From Streptomyces sp. LS1784 (GTDB lineage Bacteria > Actinomycetota > Actinomycetes > Streptomycetales > Streptomycetaceae), in assembly GCF_020103755.1 (NCBI RefSeq), contig NZ_JAHSQD010000027.1:1-35115 (forward strand): a stretch of DNA of 35,115 nt, written 5' to 3'. A program made the translations under genes and the position numbers. A model generated the notes under the pieces. It did not search any database. It was given only the letters and a program-made list of their open reading frames with translations, and had not been told where the DNA came from. Shown piece after piece: positions 7,615 through 15,101 of the stretch (positions are counted from its first letter, which is position 1; each line of letters opens with the position of its first letter).

Positions 7615-8820
7615 ATGGGTGAATCCCCGCACACCGTCACGACCATGCCGGCGGCGCGCCGCCCCGGCTGTCCCTTCGACCCGCCTGCCGAGCTGATCGA
7701 CGCCCGCCGACACGGGCCGATGAGCCGCTACACGTTCCCCGGCGGAAAGCCCGGCTGGTTGGTCACCGGATACGACCTGGTCAGGGCGGTGCTGGCCGAC
7801 ACACGGTTCAGCTCGCGCAAGGACCTGATGCTCCACCCGACCATCGACTACGGCGACTTCCAGACCCCGCCGGCGCCGCCCGGGGAGTTCGTCCTCATGG
7901 ACGAGCCCCAGCACAGCCGCTACCGCAAGCCCCTGACAGGCAAGTTCACCGTACGGCGAATGCGGCTGCTCACCGAGCGCATCGAGCAGGTCACCGCCGC
8001 CCGCCTGGACGCCATGGAGGCGGCCGGGCCTCCGACAGACCTGGTGACCGCATTCGCCAAGCCGATCCCCGCCATCGTGATCTGCGAGCTGCTCGGGGTG
8101 CCGTACGAGGACCGGGGCTCCTTCCAGGAGCAGGTCGACTCGTTCATGAACGGGGAGACGAGCGACGAGGACCTCATGGCGGCCTACGCCTCGACCCAGG
8201 AGTACCTGGCAGAGCTGGTGGCCGCCAAGCGCGCCAACCCCACCGACGACGTGCTCAGCGACCTCACCGACAGCGATCTGACCGACGAAGAGCTGAAGGG
8301 GATCAGCCTGATTCTGCTCGCGGCTGGTCTCGACACCACCGCGAACATGCTGGCCCTTGGAACCTTCGCGCTGCTGCGCAACCCGGACCAACTGGCCGCA
8401 CTGCGCGCCGATCCCGCGCTCGCCGACCGGGCCGTGGAGGAACTGCTGCGGTACCTGAGCGTCGCCAAGACCTTCATGCGGACGGCCCTGGAAGACATCG
8501 AACTCGGCGGCCGGACCGTCAAGGCCGGCGAGCGGGTGATCCTCTCGTTCAACACCGCCAACCGCGATCCCGAGCGCTTCCCCGATCCCCACGCGCTCGA
8601 CCTGCGGAGGCAAGACGGCGGACACCTGGCCTTCGGCCACGGCATCCACCAGTGCCTGGGCCAACAACTGGCCCGCATCGAGATGCGGGTCGCCTTCCCC
8701 GCACTGCTCGACCGCTTCCCCACACTGCGCCTCGCCGTACCGCCCGAGGAGGTCGCCCTGCGCCCGGAGCTCGCGGACATCTACGGGGTGAAGAGCCTCC
8801 CCGTCACCTGGGACGCGTGA
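7615..8820 (+). CDS. Cytochrome P450 monooxygenase
   Basis: The ATG at 7615, preceded by GAGGAA, opens a 401-residue soluble bacterial class I P450. The I-helix oxygen-activation motif is present (LLAAGLDTTANML), as are the ExxR of the K helix (EELLRYL), the heme-ligand loop FGHGIHQCLGQQLAR with the axial cysteine at residue 347, and the C-helix region HSRYRKPLTGKFT. Length and motifs are complete, so it should be active. It probably hydroxylates a natural product or xenobiotic in the cytosol, using electrons from the ferredoxin encoded 3 bp downstream. No reductase gene is nearby, and actinomycetes often share one encoded elsewhere. The sequence resembles CYP105/CYP107-type enzymes, but the subfamily cannot be fixed by eye. 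Confidence 0.93.
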   Translation: MGESPHTVTTMPAARRPGCPFDPPAELIDARRHGPMSRYTFPGGKPGWLVTGYDLVRAVLADTRFSSRKDLMLHPTIDYGDFQTPPAPPGEFVLMDEPQHSRYRKPLTGKFTVRRMRLLTERIEQVTAARLDAMEAAGPPTDLVTAFAKPIPAIVICELLGVPYEDRGSFQEQVDSFMNGETSDEDLMAAYASTQEYLAELVAAKRANPTDDVLSDLTDSDLTDEELKGISLILLAAGLDTTANMLALGTFALLRNPDQLAALRADPALADRAVEELLRYLSVAKTFMRTALEDIELGGRTVKAGERVILSFNTANRDPERFPDPHALDLRRQDGGHLAFGHGIHQCLGQQLARIEMRVAFPALLDRFPTLRLAVPPEEVALRPELADIYGVKSLPVTWDA

Positions 8821-8823
8821 TCG

Positions 8824-9030
8824 ATGAGGATCACCGTGGACGTCGAACGCTGCATCGGCTCCGGAATGTGCGTCCTGACGGCCGGCGAGGTCTTCGACCA
8901 GCGCGACGACGACGGCACGTCGGTCGTGCGGCAACCCGAGCCTCCAGCCGGGGCGTTGGATGCAGTTCGCGAGGCGGTCGCCCTGTGCCCCGCCTCGGCG
9001 ATCAGCCTGTCGGCCGACCAGCGACGTTAG
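8824..9030 (+). CDS. Small [3Fe-4S]-type ferredoxin partner of the P450
   Basis: ATG 8824 starts 3 bp after the P450 stop and encodes 68 residues beginning MRITVDVERCIGSGMCVL. The cluster ligands follow the CX5C...CP arrangement (CIGSGMC, then ALCPASAI) of P450-associated ferredoxins. An alanine or glycine at the position of the fourth cysteine of [4Fe-4S] proteins suggests a 3Fe-4S cluster. Its role is to pass single electrons from a ferredoxin reductase to the P450. The tight spacing implies one mRNA and translational coupling. The stop at 9030 touches the left edge of a MITE-like element, so that element may have inserted at the gene end or supplied the stop. Confidence 0.9.
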   Translation: MRITVDVERCIGSGMCVLTAGEVFDQRDDDGTSVVRQPEPPAGALDAVREAVALCPASAISLSADQRR

Positions 9031-9221
9031 GGCGTGTCTTGCGGATCTTTGCCGGGTGCGCGACGCCGGGGCACGCATCTCGCCGCGTTGTCGTCGGTCG
9101 CCAATGGCCCCCAGCCTTCGGTCGGGAGGTGCCCCCACCGCAGTGGCTCCCTCCTCCGCCTTGCGATGCACGCACCCCAACGCCGCGGCCTGATCCGTCA
9201 AGATCCACAAGATGCGGCACC
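9031..9221. mobile_element. MITE-like palindromic element
   Basis: Both ends carry imperfect inverted repeats: TCTTGCGGATCTTTGCCGG on the left (from about 9037) and TCTTGTGGATCTTGACGG read inward on the minus strand from the right end (about 9215). Further in, GGGGCACGCATC on the left mirrors GGGGTGCGTGCATC on the right. There is no coding capacity. As far as I remember, closely similar 190-bp sequences recur in many Streptomyces genomes, which suits a non-autonomous element mobilised by a transposase encoded elsewhere. Confidence 0.55.
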
Positions 9222-9305
9222 TGTGTCATGAGAGCGGTGTTTGCCCTGGTGGAGGGGCGTGCCTGTGTCACCTGTAGCGGTTGTGTCCAGTTCAGCGTGG
9301 GAGCT

Positions 9306-9479
9306 TCATTCCATGACCGCGTTGGTAGTTGAGGCCACCGTCCAGACTTCCCGAACCCGTCGGCCCTCGATCCGCTCGTGCGGCAGCCGCATGCACACGA
9401 CTCCGGACGCCTTTGCGATGTCGATCACGGCGACCCGAGCCACGGCTCCGTCGTCTTGGTCCTCCCTCGTTTCTTCCAT
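9306..9479 (-). mobile_element. IS110-family transposase, N-terminal fragment
   Basis: The minus-strand ATG at 9479, preceded by GGGAGGG, opens 57 residues. They include VAVIDIAKASGVVCMRLPHE, the RuvC-like start of IS110 transposases with its first catalytic Asp (VIDIAK), and GRRVREVWTVASTTNAVME. A stop follows at 9306, where homologues continue with LADHL. Only the first strand-turn-strand of the DEDD domain is left. It lies head-to-tail downstream of another IS110 fragment (9722-10115) on the same strand. Confidence 0.7.
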
Positions 9480-9721
9480 GGTCGTCGGCCCTCCCTTGCT
9501 GTCGTGCTTCAGGGTGGGGCCGTCCGGGGAGCCTGAGGAAGGCGGAGAAGCTGAACGGCGTGCTCAAAGCGACAGTGCGTGGTCCCTCGGTCAGCCCCCT
9601 CACCAGACTCCTATGCGAGCTCGAAGCCCAAACATCATGCGGCGTCAGCGGGCGGCCCCCACACCGATTTTCACGCGGGCAAGGCGTCATCCGCAGGCGA
9701 ACGGCTGACTCCTATGGGGTG
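9480..9721 (-). repeat. IS110 end-to-end junction with a 10-bp direct repeat
   Basis: Read on the minus strand, the stop of one IS110 transposase (9722) is followed after 5 nt by CATAGGAGTC (9716-9707). After about 90 further bases there is an identical CATAGGAGTC (9615-9606), then a 126-nt leader and the start codon of a second IS110 transposase. This is the layout expected for two neighbouring insertions sharing a core sequence. It places a short right end after the stop and a longer left end before the start. In IS110-group elements the left end can encode the bridge RNA. Confidence 0.45.
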
Positions 9722-10115
9722 TCAAGCGGCGGTGAGCCATTCGCGGTAGGCGTTGGCGAGGTCGTCGTCGCGGCGGATTCCGCGTTCGAGGGTGGAGATG
9801 GTGGCGGGCCAGACGCCGAAGTGGTTGGCGACGGCGGTGAGGGTGATGTTCTTGGCCTGGCGGGCGGGCCGGAGGTCGGCGATCTCGGCGACGGTGACGG
9901 TTGTGGTGAGGCAGCGGAAGATCTCGCGGGCGATGGCGCGTTTGAGGAGGCGGATAATCTCCTTCTTGGTGCGGCCGGCCTCGGTCTGGCGGGCGACGTA
10001 GTCGCGGGTTCGCCGGTCGCTGGACATCCGGCACAGGGCTATACGGTAGAGGGCGGCGTTGGCCGCGCGGTGGCCGCCGCGGGAGAGGCGGTGGCGGTTG
10101 ATCCTGCCGTTGTGA
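9722..10115 (-). mobile_element. IS110-family transposase, C-terminal fragment with HTH tail
   Basis: From about 10115 down to the stop at 9722 the minus strand reads NGRINRHRLSRGGHRAANAA, LYRIALCRMSSDRRTRDYVA, then RTKKEIIRLLKRAIAREIF. This is the conserved second (Tnp20-like) domain of IS110 transposases with its Ser/Arg-rich region. It is followed by an extra helix-turn-helix (NITLTAVANHFGVWPATISTLE) and the tail AYREWLTAA. The N-terminal DEDD domain is missing because the match stops near 10115, where a membrane protein frame begins on the opposite strand. It is therefore an inactive relic. Confidence 0.7.
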
Positions 10116-10651
10116 TCCGACGTGGTGTTCGACTGGGAGTCCGCATAGGAGCTGTGCCTGCCGGGCTGGCCGCCTCGTTATGGCTCGGCGTAGCTGTCGC
10201 GCAGCTCCTCATGAAGCCGCATGCCCTGCCGGGTTTATCCCGACTTGTCATCGCGGTCGGCGGAAGCCTGGGTGTCGGCGTTCTGGTCGGCGCGATCACC
10301 GGTGCGGCACTTGCGCTGTCACCTGAGTGGCTGGCTGGGCGCACCTCGCTGCGAGGACTATTCGCCGGGATTGTCGCCGGGACGACATATCTCGGCGAGA
10401 CCGTCGTCGTGGCAGTGGCCTCCGATGGCGGATACGGGCCGATGCTGCTCACGCTCCTCTCCACTCCCGTGGTTAGCGTCGTGGCAGCGGTGCACAGCGG
10501 TGACATCCTGCAACGCAAACACTCGCAGAAAGTCAGCATGCTGACGCACCACCCGCGTCATCGCCAGCAGGAACCGTCAGGCCGGCGCCTGTTCGGCAGT
10601 GTCGAAGTCCCCGAGGGCCGTCACCATCCCGCCGATCAGCCGACCGAATAA
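10112..10651 (+). CDS. Putative multi-spanning membrane protein, probably 5'-truncated
   Basis: The frame is open well upstream; I place the start at GTG 10112 because sequence before it belongs to an IS110 relic. The product has hydrophobic segments at GLAASLWLGVAVAQLL, LVIAVGGSLGVGVLVGAITG, LFAGIVAGTTYLGETVVVAV and LLTLLSTPVVSVVAAV, so about four membrane spans, and a basic cytoplasmic C-terminus (HSGDILQRKHSQKV). I do not recognise the family. Two TTA leucine codons occur at 10178 and 10235, which in Streptomyces would make translation depend on the bldA tRNA. The last 30 codons may be read-through into unrelated sequence. The native start was probably lost when the IS110 element inserted. 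Confidence 0.5.
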   Translation: MIRRGVRLGVRIGAVPAGLAASLWLGVAVAQLLMKPHALPGLSRLVIAVGGSLGVGVLVGAITGAALALSPEWLAGRTSLRGLFAGIVAGTTYLGETVVVAVASDGGYGPMLLTLLSTPVVSVVAAVHSGDILQRKHSQKVSMLTHHPRHRQQEPSGRRLFGSVEVPEGRHHPADQPTE

Positions 10652-10837
10652 CGTTTTGCGCGCACCTTGGCTGGACCCCGCGAGCCCCGGGGGTTCGGGG
10701 AAGCCGAAGGTCCTTCAGCGCGAACTCACGGGTCCACCGGTGTGCGTCAGGCCGACGGACCCGTGGATTCGGATGAAACGCGAGGACGGAGCGATCCGAA
10801 GGGCTTCCGGTGTGACGTCGGTCTGGACGTCCTCGGG

Positions 10838-11389
10838 TTATGACGGGCGCCCGCCGAACTGCCAGTTGTGCACCTCGATGGTGGCGTATCGGTCCCGGGT
10901 CAGGATGGCTCCTGCCGTATCCGGGTCCGGCGCGCGGAGCAACGCGGCCGTGCCGAGCCAGGTGGTGCCGTCGTCGGACAGCAGCGGCCCGTAGGCGATG
11001 AGGTCGTCTCTGTCAGGCGGCACGGCGAGGTCGGCGGCCTGTCCTGCGCCGAGGCCCAGCACGAGGTATCGGTTGCTGCCGGTCCGGCCGCCGGGGAAGT
11101 CCCACATGGTGCGCCCCAGCGTGTTGCTCCACCGTCGCAGCAGCACGTCCCGGTAGACGCCAGCCTGGTAGCCCGGCTCGTCGAAGGCGAACGCGCGGGC
11201 GGCGGCGGGATCGGGCAGGTCGACGATGTGCACGCTGCCGGTGGGAGCGCCACCGTTGCCGGTGAGGGTCGGGCCCCGGGCGATCATCTCCTTCGCGTAC
11301 CGGTCCATGTAGGACCAGTGCTCTTCCAGTAGTTCGTTGCGAAGTGCTAGGGAGCCGGGCCGGTCGTGGTGGTAGCAGAAGAACTCCAT
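10838..11389 (-). CDS. YCII-domain protein (two tandem YCII-like domains)
   Basis: The minus-strand ATG at 11389 opens 183 residues. The first domain starts MEFFCYHHDRPGSLALRNEL, followed by EEHWSYMDRYAKEMIARGPT and SVHIVDLPDPAAARAFAFDE. This is the ferredoxin-like YCII pattern with its conserved His-Trp and Gly-Pro positions. A second, shorter repeat follows (NRYLVLGLGAG, LIAYGPLLSDDGTTWLGTAA, TRDRYATIEVHNWQFGGRPS). YCII proteins are small enzymes or ligand-binding proteins. Some act as dehydrochlorinase-like enzymes, most are uncharacterised. The frame is intact and monocistronic, convergent with the membrane protein. Confidence 0.8.
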   Translation of the reverse strand: MEFFCYHHDRPGSLALRNELLEEHWSYMDRYAKEMIARGPTLTGNGGAPTGSVHIVDLPDPAAARAFAFDEPGYQAGVYRDVLLRRWSNTLGRTMWDFPGGRTGSNRYLVLGLGAGQAADLAVPPDRDDLIAYGPLLSDDGTTWLGTAALLRAPDPDTAGAILTRDRYATIEVHNWQFGGRPS

Positions 11390-11431
11390 GCCCGTAGGGT
11401 CTCTTCAAGGAAGTAACCAGGTCCAGCGAAT

Positions 11432-11880
11432 TCACTGTGCTGGCTGTTCGGCGGTCTCACGCAGAAGCCTGCGTGCCGAGTCCGCGTACCGGATGGCGGT
11501 TTTCTCGGCCAGGCCGAAGACTTCGGCGAGGTGGAGCGGGTCGGGGCCGTGGACGAGGCTTCTTCGAGCTGGCGGTCGACGCGGAGCCGTTCGAGGGTGG
11601 CGGTTTGGCCGCGAAGCGCGGCGGAGACGGAGACGCCGCTGATGGGGCCGGTCTTCAGCGCGGTCTGCTTGTTGATCAGCAGGTGCGGGTTGGCGGTGTC
11701 GGGCCAGCGTCGTCGTCGGTGCTCCAGCCAGGCGAGGGCGGCCTGCAGGGTGAGTTCGTCCAGGGGCCGGACGCGGCCGTCGATGGCGAGTCGGCGGTCG
11801 CCGATGTCGAGGTCGTCGAGCTGGAGGCGGCGGATCGCGCCAGACAGGCCGCTCCGGCTGCGCCGTCGTCTGCGACCTGC
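11432..11880 (-). pseudogene. Site-specific integrase, C-terminal remnant with frameshift
   Basis: On the minus strand from about 11880 the frame reads IRRLQLDDLDIGDRRLAIDG, PLDELTLQAALAWLEHRRRR and NPHLLINKQTALKTGPIS, then LRVDRQLEEA. A one-base deletion in a C-run near 11558 moves the match to the frame DPLHLAEVFGLAEKTAIRYA, which ends at 11432. Together these resemble the C-terminal half of an integrase-like family I know from Streptomyces mobile elements, but without the Arg-His-Arg-Tyr constellation of active enzymes. The N-terminal part is absent. Restoring one C would join the two frames. Confidence 0.6.
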
Positions 11881-12090
11881 CGTTCGTCCGTCCGGTGCGC
11901 GGCATCGGATGGTGCCGTGAACTGCGCGTGGTCATCGGCCTTGGGATTGGTAAGCGTCGATGATCCTGAGTGCTGTATGGGGTAGTTCGACGCGACCGCT
12001 CTTCACGCTCCGTGACACTGAAATGTGGTGGGCGTGCACGGGCTGTGCTCATAGGATGCGCAGGATCTGCATCGACTTCCTGAGGGGGAC
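11881..12090. other. Intergenic region upstream of the kinase gene
   Basis: No supported gene. The minus strand has a short frame (ELPHTALRIIDAYQSQGR) that could be a scrap of another gene. The last 70 bases precede the kinase gene and include GAGGGGG, a good ribosome binding site 7 nt before GTG 12091. Confidence 0.4.
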
Positions 12091-12996
12091 GTGTTGAGAG
12101 AGCTGGCCTGCATTGCTCCCGAGGTGCGGGATCGTCTCGTCGTTCGGTTCGGCGCTGGTGTGCTCGGTTGGTGTGACGAGTTGCCGGCTCTCGTCGGTGA
12201 GCTCGCTGATCGCTGGAATCTGGATCTTGTTGCGACGGGGGGCGGAGGCACCTCGCGGGTGTTCCGCTGCTTGCAGCGTGGCTCTGGTGCCTCGGTGTGG
12301 CTGAAGCTCACGCCAGAGCCCTTGATTGCCTGCGAGGAAGCCGAAGCCCTGCGAGCCTGGGCAGATATGCCGTCGGTCGTCACTCTGCTGGCGGCGGACC
12401 TCGCTGCCGGGGCCTTGCTGCTGGAGAATGTGGAACCGGGAGTACCGGTGCGGCAGCTTGCTTGGAATTTGCCCGAGGTCGCGGCCCTGCTTCGAGATCT
12501 GCGGTTCTCGCCTCCCGTGCCAGGGGAGCACTCGGTGCTGCGGCCTCTCTCACACAGGATCGACTTCCTGTTCGACTTGACTGATCGCAGGCTGGCGGCG
12601 GCCCGCGCGAACGGCGTGGTTGCCCCGACGGTGCTTGGTCAGGCCCGAGCAGCAGCCCTGGAACTTGCCGCCAGTGGGCCTGTGGGACTTGTGCATGGTG
12701 ATCTCCATCCGGCGAACGTGCTGTCTGGTCCGGGAGCCCGCATGGTGGCGATCGATCCGAGGCCGACGTGGGGCGACCCGGACTTCGACGCTGTGGACTG
12801 GGTGCTTGAGGGAGTCGCAGATCCAGCCATGCTGGAGCAGAGGACTGAGGAGCTGGCGGCGCTGGTTCCTGGCCTGTCTCCTCGGCGTGTGGTGGGTTGG
12901 TGCCGGGCTCTGGCCGCCCTCGTTGCGGTTCCCAGAATGTGTGCGGGGCGGGACGACGCGGAGACCCGGTTCCTTATGGCCCTGGTCGGCGGCTGA
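12091..12996 (+). CDS. APH(6)/hydroxyurea-type antibiotic phosphotransferase homologue
   Basis: GTG 12091 with an upstream GAGGGGG opens 301 residues of the small-molecule kinase fold. The N-lobe has the nucleotide-binding loop (VATGGGGTSRVFRCLQ) and the likely Lys of strand 3 (VWLKLTPE). The C-lobe shows the Brenner motif VHGDLHPANVL with the catalytic Asp at residue 204, and AIDPRPTWGDPDFDAVDW as the metal-binding DPxP segment typical of the APH(6)/hydroxyurea kinase family. Known relatives phosphorylate streptomycin at O-6 or inactivate hydroxyurea. The real substrate here is unknown, and many such genes in Streptomyces are of uncertain function. The gene is intact and stands alone. Confidence 0.85.
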   Translation: MLRELACIAPEVRDRLVVRFGAGVLGWCDELPALVGELADRWNLDLVATGGGGTSRVFRCLQRGSGASVWLKLTPEPLIACEEAEALRAWADMPSVVTLLAADLAAGALLLENVEPGVPVRQLAWNLPEVAALLRDLRFSPPVPGEHSVLRPLSHRIDFLFDLTDRRLAAARANGVVAPTVLGQARAAALELAASGPVGLVHGDLHPANVLSGPGARMVAIDPRPTWGDPDFDAVDWVLEGVADPAMLEQRTEELAALVPGLSPRRVVGWCRALAALVAVPRMCAGRDDAETRFLMALVGG

Positions 12997-13226
12997 TTCG
13001 CCCGGTGGCTGTGACCGGATCCGCTCGGCCGTTGCCACTGTGCCTGTCAGCTGCCGTGAGCGCCCGGAGCGTAGTTCTTCCAGGGGTCTCCGGCGTCGAT
13101 GGCAATGCGGGTGGTGCTTTTGTCGGTGACGCCGTCCGCGCCGGGGCGGGGGCGGGGGATGATGGGCCGGGGTGCGGTACTGGGGGTTGGGTGTGCCGGG
13201 ATGCGTGGTGGGGCAGGGGGTGTTGC

Positions 13227-13622
13227 GTGGAGATCATGGCCGGTACGGGGCTGGTGGGCGGGGTGTGGCCGGAGCTGGTGCCGGGCCGGTGTCCGGTGCT
13301 GGTGGTGCCCGACGCGGTGGGACGCCCGGTGGCGGTGGGGGAGGGGTGGGCCCGCGACGCGGGCGTCCTGGAACGGGATCCGGCCCCGGACTGGTCCGCG
13401 TTTGCGGCTGCACCGGGCCTGACGGTGCGTCGGCCGGACGGCGAGGCCTGGTTCGAGGGGGAACTCGCGGCCGGGCGCGAGTGGTGACGGGCGCTGCGCG
13501 CGCACGAAGTCCTGCTGCTGGTGACCGAACCCTTCACCGATGTCTTCGACTTCCGCCCCGCCGCCGCAGCCGGGAACCTCGCCCTGCTGGCCGTACGGGC
13601 CCGTACCACCACCAGCCCCTGA
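13227..13622 (+). pseudogene. Hypothetical protein interrupted by an in-frame TGA
   Basis: GTG 13227, preceded by GGCAGGGGG, opens a product with GVWPELVPGRCPVLVVPDAV, DWSAFAAAPGLTVRRPDG and WFEGELAAGREW. It meets TGA at 13485-13487. The same frame continues with convincing coding sequence (RALRAHEVLLLVTEPFTDVF, then DFRPAAAAGNLALLAVRAR) to a stop at 13622. The whole would be about 130 residues, without membrane segments. A single CGA-to-TGA change (Trp-Arg-Arg to Trp-stop-Arg) explains the break. The TGA is followed by C, a leaky context, so some read-through is conceivable. I do not recognise a function. Confidence 0.5.
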
Positions 13623-14108
13623 CCCACCCCGGCCCCGCGCCGTGGCATGCCGGCCCGGCGGGCCTGTGGTCACCGTCGTCCGCAGAACAGGCGCGGTGCT
13701 TGGGCGGCCTCGGCGCAGCAGCCCGCCCCGCAGACCCCGGCCGAGTCGGCTGCCTCGGTCGCTTCGGTCGCTGCGTCCCGTCAGGCCGCCCGCGCGGAAG
13801 CCGCACCGGCTGTGGCCCGGCGTCCCGCCCTGTCGCTGGCGCGGTGTCGCGGGCGCGGAACACGGCGGCTTCCGAGGTGGTCCGGCGGACTGGGAGCCCG
13901 CTGTGGCGGCGAGGTTCCCGGTCGGTCCGCTTGCGGTGCTCGATGTCGCCCCGTCTGGGAAGGCCTTGGTGACCTTCCTCGCCGACGGCGAGTTGGCGCC
14001 GTCCGGTCGGACGCTCGCGGACGCGGTGGAGTGGGCGCTGGAGGGGTTGTCCAGCCAGCCCGACTTCCCGTGCACCGCACCCGTGGTGAGGCGACGCAGG
14101 GGTGCCCG
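13623..14108. other. Probable decayed coding region
   Basis: No intact gene. An Ala/Pro-rich frame (13647 to about 13830, with PAPQTPAESAASVASVAA) is followed in another frame by FPVGPLAVLDVAPSGKALVT and LADGELAPSGRTLADAVEWA (about 13910-14060). These look like pieces of one hypothetical mobile-element protein broken by frameshifts. I cannot assign a family. Confidence 0.3.
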
Positions 14109-15020
14109 TCAATCCGGCGTGGTGCGGTAGCGGCCCGGGGAGAGGCCGTGGTGGCGCTTGAAGGCGTGGGAGAAGGCGAACTCCGAGGCGTAGCCGACCC
14201 GGGCGGCGAGGGCGCTCAGGGGGAGGTCGGAGCCGCGGAGCAGGCGCGCGGCCAGCGCCATGCGCCACCAGGTGACGTATGCCAGCGGTGCCTGGCCGAC
14301 CGTGGCGGTGAAGCGGCGGGCGAAGGCGGAGCGGGAGAGGCCGGCCCGGGCGGCCAGCGCCTCGACCGTCCAACTCCGGCCCGGTTCCTCGTGGACGGCC
14401 TGGAGGGCCTGGCTCAGCGAGGGGTCGGCGAGGGCGGCCGCCCAGCCGCGCTCGGGCCCTGCCGAAGGATGCTCGGACGACGCCCGCAGGATGAACAGCA
14501 GCAGCATGTCCAGCAGCGCCGGGACCACGGCCGCAGCGCCCGGGCGGGGCTTCTCCAGCTCCCCGGCCAGGAGTTCGACTGCCGAGCGGATCTCCGGGTG
14601 GTGGCCGGGGCCGGCAGGCAGGTGGAGGACGTCCGGGACGTCCCGCAGCAGCGGGTGGGCGCGGACCGGGTCGAGTTGGTAGGCGCCGCAGAGGGTCACG
14701 ACGTCCGGCTCCGCTGCCCCGGTGGCCTCCGCCCCGTACGCCCCGACGCGCTGGTCGCAGACCGGCTCGGCGAGCGGGGTGCCGGGGTGGTCGGCCAGAG
14801 CGTGCCCGTGGCCTCTTGGGAGGAACAGCACGTCCCCGGCCGCGAGCCGCACCGGCTCGCCCTCGTCCGGGACCAGCCAGCAGGAGCCGTGCAGGACCAC
14901 CTGGAAACCCGCCCCCGGCGCCCCCGGGAACCGCTGACCCCACGGCGCCCGCCACCCGACCCGAGCCGAGCGGGGCTCCCCCGTCCGCAGGGTCGCGACC
15001 ACATCGCTCAGCACGTCCAT
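14109..15020 (-). CDS. AraC-family transcriptional regulator with cupin-type sensor domain
   Basis: ATG 15020 opens 303 residues. The first two thirds form a cupin-like ligand-binding domain (RFPGAPGAGFQVVLHGSCWL, VRLAAGDVLFLPRGHGHALA) of the type often paired with AraC HTH domains. The C-terminus carries both helix-turn-helix motifs: WTVEALAARAGLSRSAFARR, then LSALAARVGYASEFAFSHAF and the closing FKRHHGLSPGRYR. The gene is divergent from an NmrA-like oxidoreductase gene with about 80 bp between the start codons. This arrangement, common for this family, suggests that it controls that neighbour in response to a small molecule or redox signal. I see no internal break. Confidence 0.9.
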   Translation of the reverse strand: MDVLSDVVATLRTGEPRSARVGWRAPWGQRFPGAPGAGFQVVLHGSCWLVPDEGEPVRLAAGDVLFLPRGHGHALADHPGTPLAEPVCDQRVGAYGAEATGAAEPDVVTLCGAYQLDPVRAHPLLRDVPDVLHLPAGPGHHPEIRSAVELLAGELEKPRPGAAAVVPALLDMLLLFILRASSEHPSAGPERGWAAALADPSLSQALQAVHEEPGRSWTVEALAARAGLSRSAFARRFTATVGQAPLAYVTWWRMALAARLLRGSDLPLSALAARVGYASEFAFSHAFKRHHGLSPGRYRTTPD

Positions 15021-15101
15021 CCGGACGACGATAGACGATCGCGCATCAACGGAGGACTTGCGAGCATTGGGCACCTCGGAGCCACCGCATACGTTCGACA
15101 C
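15021..15101. promoter_or_regulatory. Divergent promoter region between the AraC regulator and the oxidoreductase
   Basis: Eighty-one bases separate two divergent start codons. ACGATAGACGATCG near 15030 and TACGTTCGACAC near 15090 are candidate operator or promoter parts. The region must contain both promoters if each gene has its own, but the boxes cannot be assigned by eye. Confidence 0.4.

Noticed and set aside
7552-9210. Very long minus-strand frame over the P450-ferredoxin operon
   Set aside because: It is the antisense shadow of two clearly intact genes. Its composition follows from their GC bias.
10575-10660. Minus-strand tail LFGRLIGGMVTALGDFDTAE
   Set aside because: Plausible as a gene end, but it overlaps the end of the plus-strand membrane protein frame and cannot be extended or assigned.
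13047-13145. Minus-strand C-terminus TRIAIDAGDPWKNYAPGAHG
   Set aside because: Looks protein-like but is under 30 residues before the frame becomes low-complexity. No family or start could be supported.
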